Source: Diaporthe sp. PMI_573
Taxonomy: Eukaryota; Ascomycota; Sordariomycetes; Diaporthales; Diaporthaceae
NCBI GenBank assembly: GCA_021399435.1
Contig: JAJTUP010000005.1
Coordinates: forward strand, 1 to 64,000
Length of the DNA stretch: 64,000 bases
Reading direction: 5' to 3'
Each line of letters begins with the position of its first letter. Within the stretch, counting starts at the first letter, position 1. Below the pieces are notes generated by a model. The model saw only the letters and a list, made by a program, of their open reading frames with translations. It did no database searches and was not told the DNA's origin. Shown piece after piece: positions 20,933 through 34,599 of this stretch. A program made the position numbers and the translations under genes.

Positions 20933-23900
20933 CTATCGCAACCCAGCTACCATCCTAGGAAATACTTTCCCCCCACCTGCATGACCCCCCACAAAAGACC
21001 GGACAAACGCCGCCACGGTCGGATGCATCCCCCTCTCCACGGCCCTGTCAGTCCAAGCCACGATATCCATACCCTCAAACCCGTCCCCGTCACCACCAAA
21101 CCACCGCCTCAGATCACCCATGGGCAGCTCCAGCTCTCCCAGGTGATGCAGGAACCTCACCCCGTGGCCGGTGTCCTCCCGCTCCTGCCCAGCACCCAGC
21201 ACCGCGCGCACCACCCCCTCGACCACCGCCGCCAGCGAGACTGAGTTCAGCGAACCGGCATCCTCACCCGCCGACCCAGGCACGACGGGGACAGCACCCA
21301 GCTCGCGCGCGTAGTGCCGGATGTTGTGCACGAGGTCCAGCCCGGGGCCGTCCCCGCCGTCGGGGCGCGAGATGTTGGACGGGCGGTGCACCACCACCTG
21401 CCAGGCGGGACCATGCTCCCGCCCGAGCTTCTCGAGGAACACCTCGCTCGCCCACTTGCTGCTGAAGTACCCGGGGGCGGCCCCGGCCTCGGACGGCGGG
21501 GGGAAGCTGGCCACGGACCCCGGGCGGTTGCAGTTTCTTGGCTCTGGCTGCTGCTGTCCCGCTGCGAACGCGCAGGCCCCGACGCTCGAGACGTAGTGGA
21601 ACGGGATCTTGCGGGCTAGGCACAGCTCGGCGAGGGCCTTTGTCGCGGTGACGTTGGGAGCCCGCAGCGACGCGTACGTCTTTAGGTACGAGACGTCTGC
21701 GCCGTTGTGGATGACGGCGTCGGCCGTGTCGAAGATGACGCCTGTCTCGCCCACATCGCACTGCAGGCCCAGCCGCGGCTGCATTAGGTCGCCCTCGTGG
21801 ATGACGACCTTGGCCCGGGCCTTTTTGCTGCCGGCTGTCGCGTCGATGAGCTTTCCCGGGTCGCGTACCGCCAGGCAGTGGATGCGCTTGACGCGGGGGT
21901 CTGCGATGAGGGACTGCAGGATGCCGTTGCCGAGGTATCCGGTCGCCCCCGTGAGTATGATGGTTAACTTGGATGGGCGGCGTGGATCAGTGGTGGCGTG
22001 CTCTGAGGTTGAGGTTGCGGCTCCGTTGTTGTCGTTGCGCCGGAGGAGCGACGGTAGGAGGGCTGTCTCCTGGTCCCAGTCGATTATTTCGGAAATCGTG
22101 GCGGCGTTATCATCCGCCTGTCTCGTCACCCCTTTTGTTACCCTCTTGTTATCGACAGCGAGTGCCATGCTGGCCAGGGTGCTGGCGTCGAACATATCGA
22201 CCAGTCTAAGCTGGACGTCCCATCTTGTCTGGATCCGTCGTCGCAGGTCCAGCAAGAGCAACGATGTGCCCCCGACGTGGAAGAAATCAGTCTCGGGCCC
22301 GACAGGGGGCTGTTTAGAGAGACCAGTCTTGCCTGAGATGACATCCTGCCATATGCTTCTTAGCTGGGCCTCCGTCTCGCTCATCCCGGCGTGCATCTCG
22401 TGCTCTTCAAGCCTGGACACAACATCAGCTTCACGACCTTCGGGCAGTGGTAGTGCAGCGATCGCGCGTCTGTCGAGCTTGGAGGAGGTCGTCAGCGGCA
22501 TGTGGGCGAGCGGAACTATGACAGCGGGCGTCATGTAACGCGGCAGGCCGAGTCTCGATAACAAATTGCCGAGGACAAACTTGTCCGCGTTGTATGCCTG
22601 CTTCAACACCACGTGCGCGACCAGGAATAAAGGGCCCTCGGTTCCACTCTCGCCTCCTGTCGGGCCCCTACGCCTGACTGAGACAGCAACCTCCGACAAC
22701 GTGCCTTTGGACGCGTCGAGCAATGCCCTCTCGATCTCTTGCAGGTCGATACGCAGCCCGCGCAACTTGACCTGTGTGTCGCCAGCCACGCGGCCCTCGA
22801 GGAACAGCTCGCCCTCTGGGCCCCATCTTCCGAGGTCGCCTGCGCGGTGAAGTGTCCGCCAGCCCCTTCGTCTCTGTTCGGAGCTTGCAAACAGGTCGGG
22901 GACGAAGAGTTCGGCCGTCATGGACCCGTTGTTGAGGTATCCCGAGGCGACTCCCGGCCCGCCGATGTAGACCTCGCCCTGCACGCCTGGAGGCACGGGC
23001 CTCAGGTGCTCGTCGAGGATGTAGACGGTGTAGTTGGTAATCGGGCGGCCGACGGCGATGTTCCTGGGGACGTGTCTGGCATAGTCTCGGTACGGCAGTT
23101 CCGTGCTGGTTGCCGTCCACGAGGTCTCGGTGGGCCCGTATGCGTGGAATACTCTCAGCTCGGGTTTCTGCAGGGCCACAAAGTCCTTGAAGAGGGTATG
23201 GACCCCAGGCTCGCCGGCGATGACGGCCCTCCGCCACTTGGACTTGGCCAGCCCGCCCATGCTGCCGAACCTGAACCACGAGAACGTCTCGGACGCGCAG
23301 CTCATGCTGTACGTGACCCCCTTTGCTATGATCATGTCGACTAGGGCGGCTGCGTCGCCTCGCAGTGCCCTCGGTACAAGACACAGTGTGCCACCCAGGC
23401 AAAGAGCCGTGAAGATCTGTATCATGGACATGTCGAAGCCGGGCGCGCTCTGCTGCAGGACGATCTCGTCGTCCTTGAGGTCGTACGCTTCAGCCGTGAA
23501 CTCGAGCCAGTTGCAGAGTCCCTCGTGCTTGAGAACGATTCCCTTTGGCGTGCCCGTCGAACCGCTGGTGTACAGGATGGTGGCGACTTTGTCAGCTGTC
23601 GCGGCGATGCTGCTGAGGTTGTGCTTCTTTCCGTTGCTTCTGTCAGGCACAAAGCCTGCCACGTTGATAGCCTTGAGGTGATCCGCATCCAGCTTCTCGA
23701 CATGCTGCTCAGTGTCATTGTCTACCAGGACCACCTCGGGCCGGCAGTCGCGGGTGATGGTGGCCAGGCGACTCCATGGATTATTCTGATCGAGCGGCAG
23801 GTACACTGCCCCAAGACGCATGATTGCCAAGATGGATGCGATCCAGTCGCCCGTGGGCTCCTGTAGGACAGCCACGCGGGAGGCTGTCCCGATGCCAGTG

Positions 23901-26900
23901 TTAGCCAGAGCAAGGGCGATATCCTCTGCGCGGTCCCGCAGCTGCGCGTATGTGAATGTCTCGTCATCGTTGTTGTCGCCACCACCGCTGCTGCTCCACC
24001 TCACAGCCGTCTTATCACCTCTTTCCTTGGTCACCTCTTCGATCCTGTGCACCAACGTCTCAGGCCAATGCCTCTCCTTTTCCGCGCCCCTGCCAAACGC
24101 CAAAGCCCGATCAACATCTGCCGGGTCGTAGACATCTGGTTCATCCAGCTGCATGCTCGGGTCGTCCACGAACGATTTAACGAGCCTCTCATAACTAGCG
24201 AGCATGCTCTCGGCATCCTGGTGGCTGTAGAGATCCTTGCGCACAATCAGCATGAAGGTACAGTCTCCGTCGACGTCAGGGTCATCTATCACGTCCAGGG
24301 CCACATCGTAGGCGACCCTTTCCAGGGCGTACGATATCATCTCCAGCTCGACGTCAGCTGAGAGATCAGCCTTTGGCCGCTGGCCCACCCGGTAGTCGAC
24401 GAGGCATTGGAAGATAGGCGTGTGCGAGGCCGAGCGTGGGGCCCCGAGCTCCGTAAGGAGCACTTGGAAAGGCACACCCGAGTGCGCCAGGGCGGAGAGC
24501 ACCTTGGCCCGTGTTTCCTTGAGTACGTCTCCAAAGGTGTTTTCGTGTGCCTCGCTGCCTTGGGCATTCCGGAACCGCAGGGGCAAGAGGTTCACAAATG
24601 GCCCATACGTGCCCGCAAAATCGTCGTCGGTCCGGTGTGCGTCTGCAATACCAATAGACACATCCTGCACACCATCAGTATCGGCGAGCTGCGCCAACAA
24701 TGCCCGGAACACAGTCAGGTAGAAATGGAACGGCGTCACCCCGACGCCTCGACACAGAGCCTTGACACGCGCCTTGACGCCCTGGCCCAACCGCATCTCG
24801 GCCCGCTCGTTCTCATAACTGGTGAGCTGCGGCCGCGCGGCGACCCGCCCGAGGCGGAATATCGGCAGGGCGTCCGGGAAGTCATCGGGGGGATACTCGG
24901 CGCGCCAGAACCGGAGGTCATCAGCCCAGCGGCCGGCCCGGTAGTCCGCGTGCTGCTTCATCGCGTGGGCCGCGTACTGCGCCGGCGGCGGCGGGAGCGT
25001 CTTGGCAAAGAGCTGCTGCATCTCCCGCAGGAATATCTGGACCGACATCCCGTCCGCCACCAGCGCGTGCGACGACAGGACCAGGAAGTGCCTCGTCGGC
25101 GTCAGCGTCAGGAGCACGACGCGCAGGTTCTCGCCGCCCGCCAGGTCGAAGACGTGCCTCTCGAGCTCCTGGACCACGGGGCCGACGTCCTGCTCGCTGC
25201 GGATCGTGCGGTATTCCCCGTACGTCCTGCTCTCGGGGAGGAACCCCTGCATCGCCTGGCCCTCGCTCTCGAAGAAGCACGCTCGCAGGATGTCATGCCG
25301 CTGGATGATGATCTGTAGGGCGCGCTCAAAGTCATCCTGCCGGATGCGGCCTGAGAGCTGGAACGAGGCGGTGTTGTTGAGGCTCGATTTGTCCTTTAGG
25401 AACGACAGCACGAACCAGAAGGTGGCTTGGGTGAAGGAGAGCGGTGCGACCTTGTCGAAGCGTTGTTGTGGATCGTTGCCCTGTTCCGTGTGCGAAATGA
25501 TGCTGTCGTACGGTTGGGTCTTGTGGTCGGCCACGTCCCCATCCGTCGTAGGAGGACCCTTGGAAGAAACGGACGAAGCGGTGTCGTTCATGGAGAAATT
25601 ACCAGCCAGAGTGGCTGGAGTGTCGCACCCGCGTGCACTTGTCGACGAGGAGTCTCCGTCATCTGGTCCCTTTTCAGCCTGCTCTGACTGGAACGACACA
25701 GTCTTATCCTCGTGGGCCGCAATGTCCTTTTCCGGATACGACTCAGGCTCGTGCCTCCCCTCTGGCGCATCTGGTCCAGCCACCGCCGGCACGGCTTCCG
25801 TCGTCGAGGAAGGCGGCACCCAGGCGTCCCCACTCACCTTGGAGTCCGCCTCCTTCACCTCGGGAATCCACGCCGGCGGCAGCGTCTCGGCGGCAACGAC
25901 ACACAACTCCTTCACGCTCGCCCCGCTCAGGATCTTCAACACGGGGATACTGACCTGCAACGTCTTGATGAACCAAGTGCGGATCTCGGTGGCGAGCAGG
26001 CTGTCGGTGCCCATCTCAGACAGCTGCAGGTGGGCCGGGTCCTCCCGCGCCAGGTCCTCCGCAGGCCTCTGGTACAGTGCCGCGAGCTTGGGCACGAACG
26101 CATCGTGTACGGCTGCGAAGACGGCGTCACGAGTGGGGGCCTGGGCCAGGCGAGTCTTGAGTGGCACAGGACCATTCGTGCCCGAGCCGGCGGATGCGTT
26201 GGGACCGCCAGGTGCGGTGGTCCCGCCCTCCTCGTCGTTCCACTGGAGGCAGTGGCTCAGGATAGGATTCGTCGCCCACGATGGCATCGACCCGCCGTGC
26301 GCCCCGATCCGCTCTATGCCGGTCGTGATCTCGATCTGGCCGGTGGCGCCATCACCACTACTAGCAGCGGGTCGTCCAGCCACAATTGCCTCGGAAAACT
26401 GCGCGAGGAAGTCGGTCTCGGAGACGAACCAGGTCTCGCGAGCATCAACCCGCCACCGGAGGTCGGTGCGTGCGTTCTGGGCGATATACCCGACGCCCAG
26501 CACGGGGCCGATATTGATGACCGACGCCGCGAGCCCCTTTCGCCGCCGCTGCTCAGCGAGGGCGCCCATGAACAGGTTCGCCGCTGCGTAGTTGGCCTGG
26601 CCCTGCCATCCAGTCACGGATGAATACGAGGAGAAGAAGACGAAAAAGTCGAGCGGGGGGTTCCTGGTGTTGTCATCTCCATCGTCGCCGCGGAACAGCC
26701 GCTCCAGATGCACGCTGCCCTCCACCTTGGGCCGCGTGACCTTCACCATCTGGTCGAGCGTCATGTCTGCGATGAGGACGTCGTCAAGGACCATGGCCCC
26801 TTGAGCGACGCCAGCGACGGGTGGCATGTTCGCGCGGATCTCGCCGTGTGCACGCCTGACGTCGGCCTCGGAGGTCATGTCGCATGCCAGAACGCGCACA

Positions 26901-29900
26901 ACGGCCCCCTCGGTCCTGGACACCTTGGCCAGCCAGCTTGCATCAACGTTGGGCCGCCGGCTCGAGATGGCCACGAAGCGCGCTCCTCGGCGGATCATCC
27001 ACTCGCAGAGGGACAGGCCGAGGCCATGACTGAGACCGGCGAGCCAGTACGTCTTGTTAGGATCCAGCGAGACCTGACTATCCACTGGCTGCACTTGGAC
27101 TGTGACCTCAGAGGTACCCGTCCAGTCCAGGATGGTTATAGGGTGATTATCGAAATGTCCCGCCTTGCTATAAGAGGATAAGTCGCTGATTTCCACCTTG
27201 TTCACAGGCAGAGCCGCTGTACCGCCTCCTCCGCCTTCGGCTAGAGAGTGTAATGCGTGGTTGACTGCGTCCTGCAGCCTGGCCCGGACGTCTCCAGCGC
27301 GAGGCGCCCACCAGCTGTTGCCTTGACCGCTCTCGACACCGAATAGAGTAAGCCTGCTTTCCAGACGACAATGTGATGGGAGAGCTGTGCGAATCTGCGT
27401 ATCCCTGTTGTTGTTCTCGTGGCCAAGCTGAGAGGCGAGGTCCACGTACACGGCCACATTTTTGGGCACCAATTTCTGCACGTCTCTCGTGGCCGCCATG
27501 GGATGCACGCGCAGCCAACCAGATGTCGTAGGGGTGTGGCGGGCATTCTCGGTCTCGAATGTGATAAATGTCACGCGAGCCCCGATATTTCTCGCCCGCC
27601 ACGTCAATACCGTGGCGAAGTTGGGGTCTGATTCAAGGACAACGATGCGGTCGTCCTTGCTGACGCCCTTAAGTATAACAGACGCGAGCATGTGGTATGC
27701 CACATTCTCGAGGAACTTGGCCTCGAGGCCAGCCTCGACCTCTATGAGCATGCTGAGGTCGTCCCATGCTGGCGCGACGTGGCTCGTGAGTTCATCGGAC
27801 AGGAAGACTGCCTGATCACCGGTTGTGGTACTCTTGCCAAGCGCCAAAATCAGCTTGGTAGACTCAGCAACACGGATGCCCTCCGGGAGCGAGTGGGAGA
27901 TGCGCAGGATGGAGGGCCCGGTTGTTCCCTGTGGCACTTGAGTACGGGGCCGTCCTCGACAGAGCGAATACTCCCCCTTTTCGTGGTTGAGCCCAACACG
28001 CACGCTCGTCTGATTGTCCACCCCGAGCTTGACCGTCTCCCACACATCTCGTCGCGACGTGTTATATCTCTCGTTCATCTGTTGATTCGGCACCAGCCTC
28101 GGAATAAGGGGCCAGCCGTCCTGATCCAGCTGAATCTCAGGCTCGGCAGTCGTCACCAGCCCACTCAGACCAGCTGCCGTCCCGTCCCGCTGCCACGTCG
28201 TCACGGCTCTGAACCCCAGCAGCGTCTCGAGCACGACGCGTGGTTCTATATGCTCCGCGTTGGTGATATCAAGGGTCTCTACGTCCAATGTGGGCATCTC
28301 AGAGGCTGCCGACCTCAACAGCCCGACCATCATACTCGCATGCGGGTTCTGGTCGCGGCGGGAATGCGTCACCCAGAGTAACGTGCGGATGCGCACCAGT
28401 GTCCCGCGCAGGCAGTCCCACCAGGACTCGAGGGCAGGCGACGTGAAGAAGGCGCTGTCCAGGTCCGACAGGCTGAGGACGGTTGTCTTATCCGAGAGCG
28501 ACTCCGGATCTATCTCGCCCCACGAACGCACCGTCGTCACCGCGCCGGCGCACAACGGCTCCGCGAGGGTCGAGATGTTACTGGCGAGCCGAGTGGCCCG
28601 AGAGTTTGGGGATTTGCTCGCCACGATGATCAGGCCATCCACAAGCCTCCCACCAACCCCCGTCTCCGCCGAACCTGGTGACGTCGACAGACCACCCCGC
28701 AGCATCGACACTCGATCGTCCACAGCTTGTGCCGCTATGACCATGAAAGGGGCGACCACCGGCTCCGGGGTCGGGGTGGCGGTATGACAGCCTGCAAAGC
28801 CCGTCTTGCGCAGCAGGGCGTCCCAGCGGTCGACACTCGCCAGGGGCGAAAGAGAGCTCTCGCTGTTCTCGCTACCTGCCCACCAGCCGGGGAAGGCCCC
28901 AAAGATAGTGCCAGAGCGGATTGCCACGTCCGGCAGGGCCTCCAGCATCACCAGGTACCCGCCGGGCCGCAGCAGCCGTCGCACGTTGGCCAGCGTTGCC
29001 TCGAGCTTGTCGGTGGCATGAAGGACCATCGAAGCCACTACAACATCATACGAATGGTCCCTGAACCCCTGTGTGTGCGCGGGCCTGTTGATATCCAGCA
29101 CCTTGAAGGCCATGCTGTGCTGCCTGCGCTGCTTGTTGAACAGGTCCTGTGCCGCGGGCAGGAAGCCGGCCGAGACGTCCGTGAAGGTGTAGGACGCGTA
29201 TGAGGACTCGATCTCGTCAAAGATATACTTGGTCATGCCCCCGGTTCCGCCGCCAATCTCCAGGAAGTGGCAGTGCGGATGCCGGTGCACGATCTGCTTG
29301 ATTGTCCGCGCCATGAAGGCCGAGTACGTGTCCATGCCTATCGAGTGCTGGTAGTACTCACTCAGCATGTTGTCTCGCATTCCGATCTCGATCGCCACCT
29401 TCTCGCCCGTCGCAATCGCAGCAAGCTCCTCGCCGAGGGCCTGGAGGAGCCTGACGTCTGCGACGTGGGCGTACGGGACACAGGCGCGCCGAACCACATC
29501 CGCCGTGTCGGCATTCCACTCGTTCTTCCAGAAGGACAAGGCCCCCTTCTCGGCCTGCCTGACCCAATGCTTGGCGTACTTGAACAGATAGGAGAAGGGT
29601 GTGGAGTCGGATCCGGATGATGACCGTGCTGGATGTCCAGCTGCCACGCTCCGGTCCAGCTGGCGGAGGTAGAATACAGATACGCGCTCCAGAAGGTGGG
29701 CCAGGTCGCGTTCTCCCGGCGTTGGTTTATATTCACGAGCACCAACCCGGCCGGCGTCGGGGCTGGCGACGTCCCACACAGTCGTGGAGAAGATACCGCG
29801 GTCATCCTTGGGGCTCGCGGGCGCGAACGGTACACACAGCAGCCCCTGTACCTGGATAACGGTATGCTGCTGCTGCCGCCTGCTGCCGCCCGTTGCGATC

Positions 29901-32900
29901 CCGGGAGAAGACACTGGCAGGTAGAGGTCCACATCCCCTCCGATCCCCCTCTCGCTGCCCGACTCGGCCGGCAGCATTGCGTCGAAGGACAGCCCGGGGT
30001 GGTTCTTGGCCATCCCGTCGTCGTCTTTGGTAGCCTGCGCCGCCGCGCACAGAGACGGCACCACGCGGATGCTGCGGATCTTACGTGGCACGTGTAGGGC
30101 CCACATACCGCCGTCATAAGGGACCGCACGCGCGACAAAGGTCGCCTGGAAGGCTGCGTCGAGCATGGCCGGGTGGACGAGGAGGCCGGTCTCCCCCTTT
30201 TCTGACTTACTCGTTGTTGTACCCTCGGCCGCCGCCTCGTCCTCCTGGACCAGATTCTCGATGATTCCGGTTGCGTAGCCGAACCGTCTCTCGATGCTGC
30301 TGAGCGCCCGGAAGGGCCCCGAGTAGTCATACCCCATCTTCTCGAGCGACTCGTAGAAGTCGTCGGTTGGGACTTTCAGGAGATCGGTGGGTTTTGGACC
30401 CCTTGCTGGGAGCACGTTTGTCTTTGCAAGTTGAGAGGAGGCATTGTTGTGGGCAGTGTCCTGCGCTTGCTCCTCATCCAAGGAAACGCAAATGCGGCCG
30501 CTGGCAAGCAGTGCTAGGTCGAGACTGTCCCTTTCAGCAGCAGCATTGTAGGTGAAATCGGCAGTCATCGTGGCTTTGGCGTCTGGTGTCGAAGACCAGA
30601 GCACATTGCTGAGTGTGAAGACAGCCTCTATGCTGGTGTCGTCCTGGTCGAAGGTGAGGGCCTTTTCGATCTCCAGATCCAGGACTTCCAACATGGTCGC
30701 CGTCTGCTGGGACAATGCCGTTGGCCTCTTGGAAGTCTTGGAGCCGCTCTTGCGAAGTGCCGCCTCAAGCGCAAGGACGATATAGCCGGCGGCCGGGAAC
30801 ACCGTCTGGCCTTGCAGCTGGTGATGCTTCAACCAGGGGATCTCCTTGGGACGCAGGACGTTGCGCCATCGCGTGATCTGCTCGGTGCTATCAGGAGTCA
30901 CATGTCCGAGCAGAGGGTGGACTGGCTCCGCGCGCGACAGGTGGGCTCGGGTGTACCGGCTGTCATGCCAATACTCGGTCTCGTGGTCCCACGCATACGA
31001 GGGCAGACCCCGGGCGATCCTGGGACTCGACTTTGATGACGGAGAGCCGGACATGAAGGCGTCGTAGGCGGCGAGGTTGACATGGCCCTTCCCAAGGCGG
31101 GACCAAACAAAACCAAGACCATCCGCGAAGGTTCCTACGGCGGGCTTCCCTCGCTGCAGCATGCCGGTGTACGGCAACTGGCCTCCAGAGGATGCGTTCT
31201 TCGGAGCGGCGAGAATGGACTGGATGGCAGGGCTCTTGAGAGCTGGGTGGGGGCCGACTTCGACGGCGATGTCGAAGGGCCCCGTGGTATTGCACGCCGA
31301 CTGCACTGCCTGCATAAATAGCACGGGCTGGTTCATGTTGTCGTTCCAGTACTGGCCTCGAAGCGCCCCGAAGAGCTGGTCGGCCACCTCCACGCCATCG
31401 TGCACGCTGGAGAACCAAGAACATTCCGATGTTCTCTCGATCCTAATATCCAGCGCAGACAGCGCATTAAGATATCTGTCTGAGCACGCAAGCATATGGT
31501 GCGAGTGATACGCCTTGTCGACCTTCAACAGCCGCGCAAACTTGCCCTCATCTTGAAGGACCAGCTGTAGCTTCCTCACGGACTCGTCGTCTCCGGAGAC
31601 GGTGATGCTTGAGGGGGAGTTCACAGCAGCAACGACGACCCGCCCGCGGAAACGGCGTGAGCTGCACAGCTTCTGCACATCTTCAAGTACACCCTCGACG
31701 GCCATCATGGCGCCGGGCTCGCCGTTCCTGCCCGCGGCGAGATGCGAGAACAGGCCGCGGTAGTAAGCCACACAGATAGCATCGCCGGCGCTCATGAATC
31801 CGGCCGCGTACGCGGCGCCAATCTCACCTGACGAGTGGCCCACTACGGCGTCGAACGAGACACCGGCGGCCCGCAGCATATCCACCTGGAGGATCTGGAG
31901 TGCTGTGCACAGCGGCTGGGAGAAGACGGCCTGTCCGATGCGCGACGACGAGGCTGGCTTGCAGAGCTCATCGGCCAGCGACCACGACGGCCTGTGCTCG
32001 CTGGGGAGCTGCGCCAGCCGGTCGTCAAGTTGCCCGATGATACGCCTCGCGGCGGGTGAAGTCTCCAGAAGCTCGGCCCCCATCCGGGCCCATTGGGCGC
32101 CTTGGCCGGTGAATATGCCAAGCATGCGCAGCCTCCTCCTCCGGGCGTCGGTATGTGATGAGTCTTGTACAAGCAGTGGTTTCGTAGCGACATCGTCCTC
32201 TTGGCCACCACCACCGCGCTGGGCAGCCATCTTCAGCTTGTCGTCGAGCTTGTTGCCGAGGTCTTGCAGTGTGGAGGCCGAAACAGCCAGGCTGAATTGT
32301 AGGCGCGACCTGCGGGTATGGAGCGTGTATGCTAGATCTGCAGGACTGGGCAAGGCCGCCATGTCGGCGTTCCGGAGGTGGTCGCGGAACTGTCCCAAAT
32401 ACGAGAGCAGTGATGCTCGAGAACCGGCCGAGAAGACGAAGGGCGCGAAGGCTGTCGTTTCCACGGCCGCCTCACCGTTGGCTCCAGCTTGTGTTGCCTG
32501 ATCACGCGCGGGTGATACAGTCGGGCTGTAATTCTCTAAAATGGCATGGCAGTTTGCACCGCCAAAGCCAAAGCTACTTCGACTTAGACGAAAAGATCCC
32601 GTGATTGTCTGAGGCAAGGGGGGAAGAACTCACCTGTTGATGCTTGCTCTACGAATATCGGATCCATTCGACGGCCACGGAACAGCGGCCGTTGGCACCT
32701 CTAAATTCCTGTAAAAGGGTGCGACCTTGGGGTTTAGACGGTTGAAATGCATGTTTGGCGGTATGATGCCATTTTGGATCGCCAACGACGCCTTGAGGAG
32801 TGCCGCCAAGCCAGCGGTACCCTCGGTGTGGCCGATGACGGTCTTGATGCTGCCCACATAGAGCTTCTCACCAGGTCCCCCCGTGGCCAGGGAACCTCCT

Positions 32901-34384
32901 GTCTTGTCCGGGAAGAAAGCCGTGGCAATGGCTTCAGCCTCGACCGGATCACCTGCTGGTGTTCCTGTGCCGTGGGCCTCGAAAAACTGGGGACGCTGGT
33001 CTGGATGTGTCGGGTCGAGGCCTGCTCGTGCGTAGCACTCACGAATTAGGCTTGCCTGAGCAGATGGGCTGGGCCTGTGTTGTGAAAACAAGTTTAGCAA
33101 ACCATATATGTCCATATATTGATATATAAGAGGGTATATCCCCAGCCAGGATGTCGAATCCGATCTCCATGACCTGGAGATGGAGATAGAAAGGACAAAA
33201 GAGGACCAGGGGAGTGGAAGGGGCAGAGAAGATGAACCAAGTCACTCACATTGTCAACCCGGGTGTCCTCCCGTCCTGATTTGCGCCAATCTCCCGAATC
33301 ACGCACTCGATAACGTCGCCATCCTTTTCAGCCTGGCTCAACGTTTTCAACACCACGGCCGCAACACCTTCCCCGCGGGCATAGCCGTTCACATCGGCAT
33401 CCCACATGCGGGAGCGGCCATCGGGGGACAGCATCTTGAGCTTGCTCATGCTCACGAACGAGGAAGGGTCTAGTATGAGATTCGCGCCCGCGGCGACAGC
33501 CACCCGCGAATGCCCTGCGCGCAGCTGCTGCGCAGCCTGGTGTACGGCGATGAGGCTGGAGCTGCAGGCTGTGTCGATAGTCATGCTGGGGCCGTGCCAG
33601 TCGAAGAAATATGACACGCGATTTGATACCAGCGCGCGAGACGTGCCGGTAGCGTCGTATGTGCCAATAGTATCCTGGTCGCGTCCCATCATCTTATCGT
33701 ACTCGCCCAGCACTGCAGCATCCACGGTCAGCTAGCTACCCAAGAACCCCAAAAGAAAATCCGTTGTGGAGGCTGAGATGCACCACATGTCCAAAGACCA
33801 TCTTGGAAAGGTCTGAGGCAAAGTGACCAGACAGTCTTCAGAGATTGCAGATTGTTCCCGTCACGATTAGATGAGGAAGACTACTTACTGGTGCCGGCGT
33901 ATACGGCGGTATCAGAGCCCGCGAGCGCCTCAATAGTATGGCCCCCGGCCTCCAGAGCCTCATAGACCGTCTCCAACAGCAGGCGCACCTGCGGGTCCAT
34001 GACGTGCGCCTCGCTTGGGTTGATGCCGAAGAAGCGGGCATCGAACCGGCGGTGGAACCCCGGGCCGGCACCGCTGAGGAAGTGGCCGTGCTGCACGTTG
34101 CTGTGCCCGTGGTAGGTGCCATCGGCGTGGTAGAACCCGGCGCTGCTAAACCGATCTGCCGGTATGGGCGTGCGCACGTCCGTCGGGTCGCACAGCAGTG
34201 ACCAGAGCTTGGACGGCGTGTTAGAGGCCCCTGGGAAGCGGCAGCCGCTGCCGACGACTGCGATGGGCTCCTGAGGTGTTTGGTTCGTGTACGGGGGCAT
34301 TCTTTCAGATCTTTGGACCTCTAACGCAACAGTCTCGTCGGCCGGTAGCGACAGTACCTTGGAAACTAATGGTACGATGATCAT
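20933..34384 (-). CDS. Hybrid PKS-NRPS megasynthase
   Basis: Four exons: 34384-33889, 33712-33250, 33074-32634 and 32576-20933; introns of 176, 175 and 57 nt. The joins restore the KS consensus (YAGTM, TPGLTM, INSSFGFGG) and give 13,044 coding bases, 4,347 residues. ATG 34300 is an alternative start, 28 residues shorter. Domains with approximate residues: KS (DTACSSS Cys, [15 protein letters not shown]) 40-465; AT (GHSSGE) 600-900; DH (H-x3-G-x4-P with LDAAFQ) 1010-1330; C-methyltransferase (LEIGGGTGG, ~1580); KR (GLSHGLG ~2315, active QANYAAAN ~2462); ACP (MGTDSLL, ~2656); C (~2780-3200); A ([11 protein letters not shown] ~3472, AYGPTE, HRAGDLG); T (GGTSLLLL, ~3904); R (TGATGYLG ~4012, Y-F-S-S-K ~4172). 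No ER domain was seen, matching the separate enoyl reductase at 45548. The C domain motif is HALVADG rather than HHxxxDG. It builds a reduced, methylated polyketide, couples an amino acid and releases it. The substrate of the A domain is not predicted with confidence. Confidence 0.97.
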
Positions 34385-34570
34385 GTCATGGACACCTGAT
34401 TTCTACGTGCTGGTTGTGCCTCTTCTTCTTATCTGAATTATTGCACGCCCCCATACCCGTGCCCACTCCAGCCCGGGACTTCTCCAGAGGGCATCATCAC
34501 TCCAGAGGCATTGTAAGAGCAAAAACGCCCAACCGCAAGGCAGGATTCATCTTCCGTAATTCGGGTCAGC

Positions 34571-34599
34571 GCCCCGTCGAGTCATCGCCCCTTCGAGTC
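34571..34599. promoter_or_regulatory. 13-bp direct repeat upstream of the PKS-NRPS
   Basis: GCCCCGTCGAGTC (34571-34583) and GCCCCTTCGAGTC (34587-34599) differ at one base and start 16 bp apart, about 190 bp upstream of the PKS-NRPS start. Paired sites at such a place are typical of activator binding. The link to the neighbouring Zn2Cys6 protein is inference. Confidence 0.4.

Noticed and set aside
24407..26623. Long plus-strand open frames, up to 529 codons
   Set aside because: They lie wholly opposite the PKS-NRPS coding strand, which has continuous domain motifs; GC-rich coding DNA gives such shadow frames.
34586..34597. TCG...CGA resembling an AflR site in the PKS-NRPS promoter
   Set aside because: The spacing is six bases, not the five of the known TCG-N5-CGA site.
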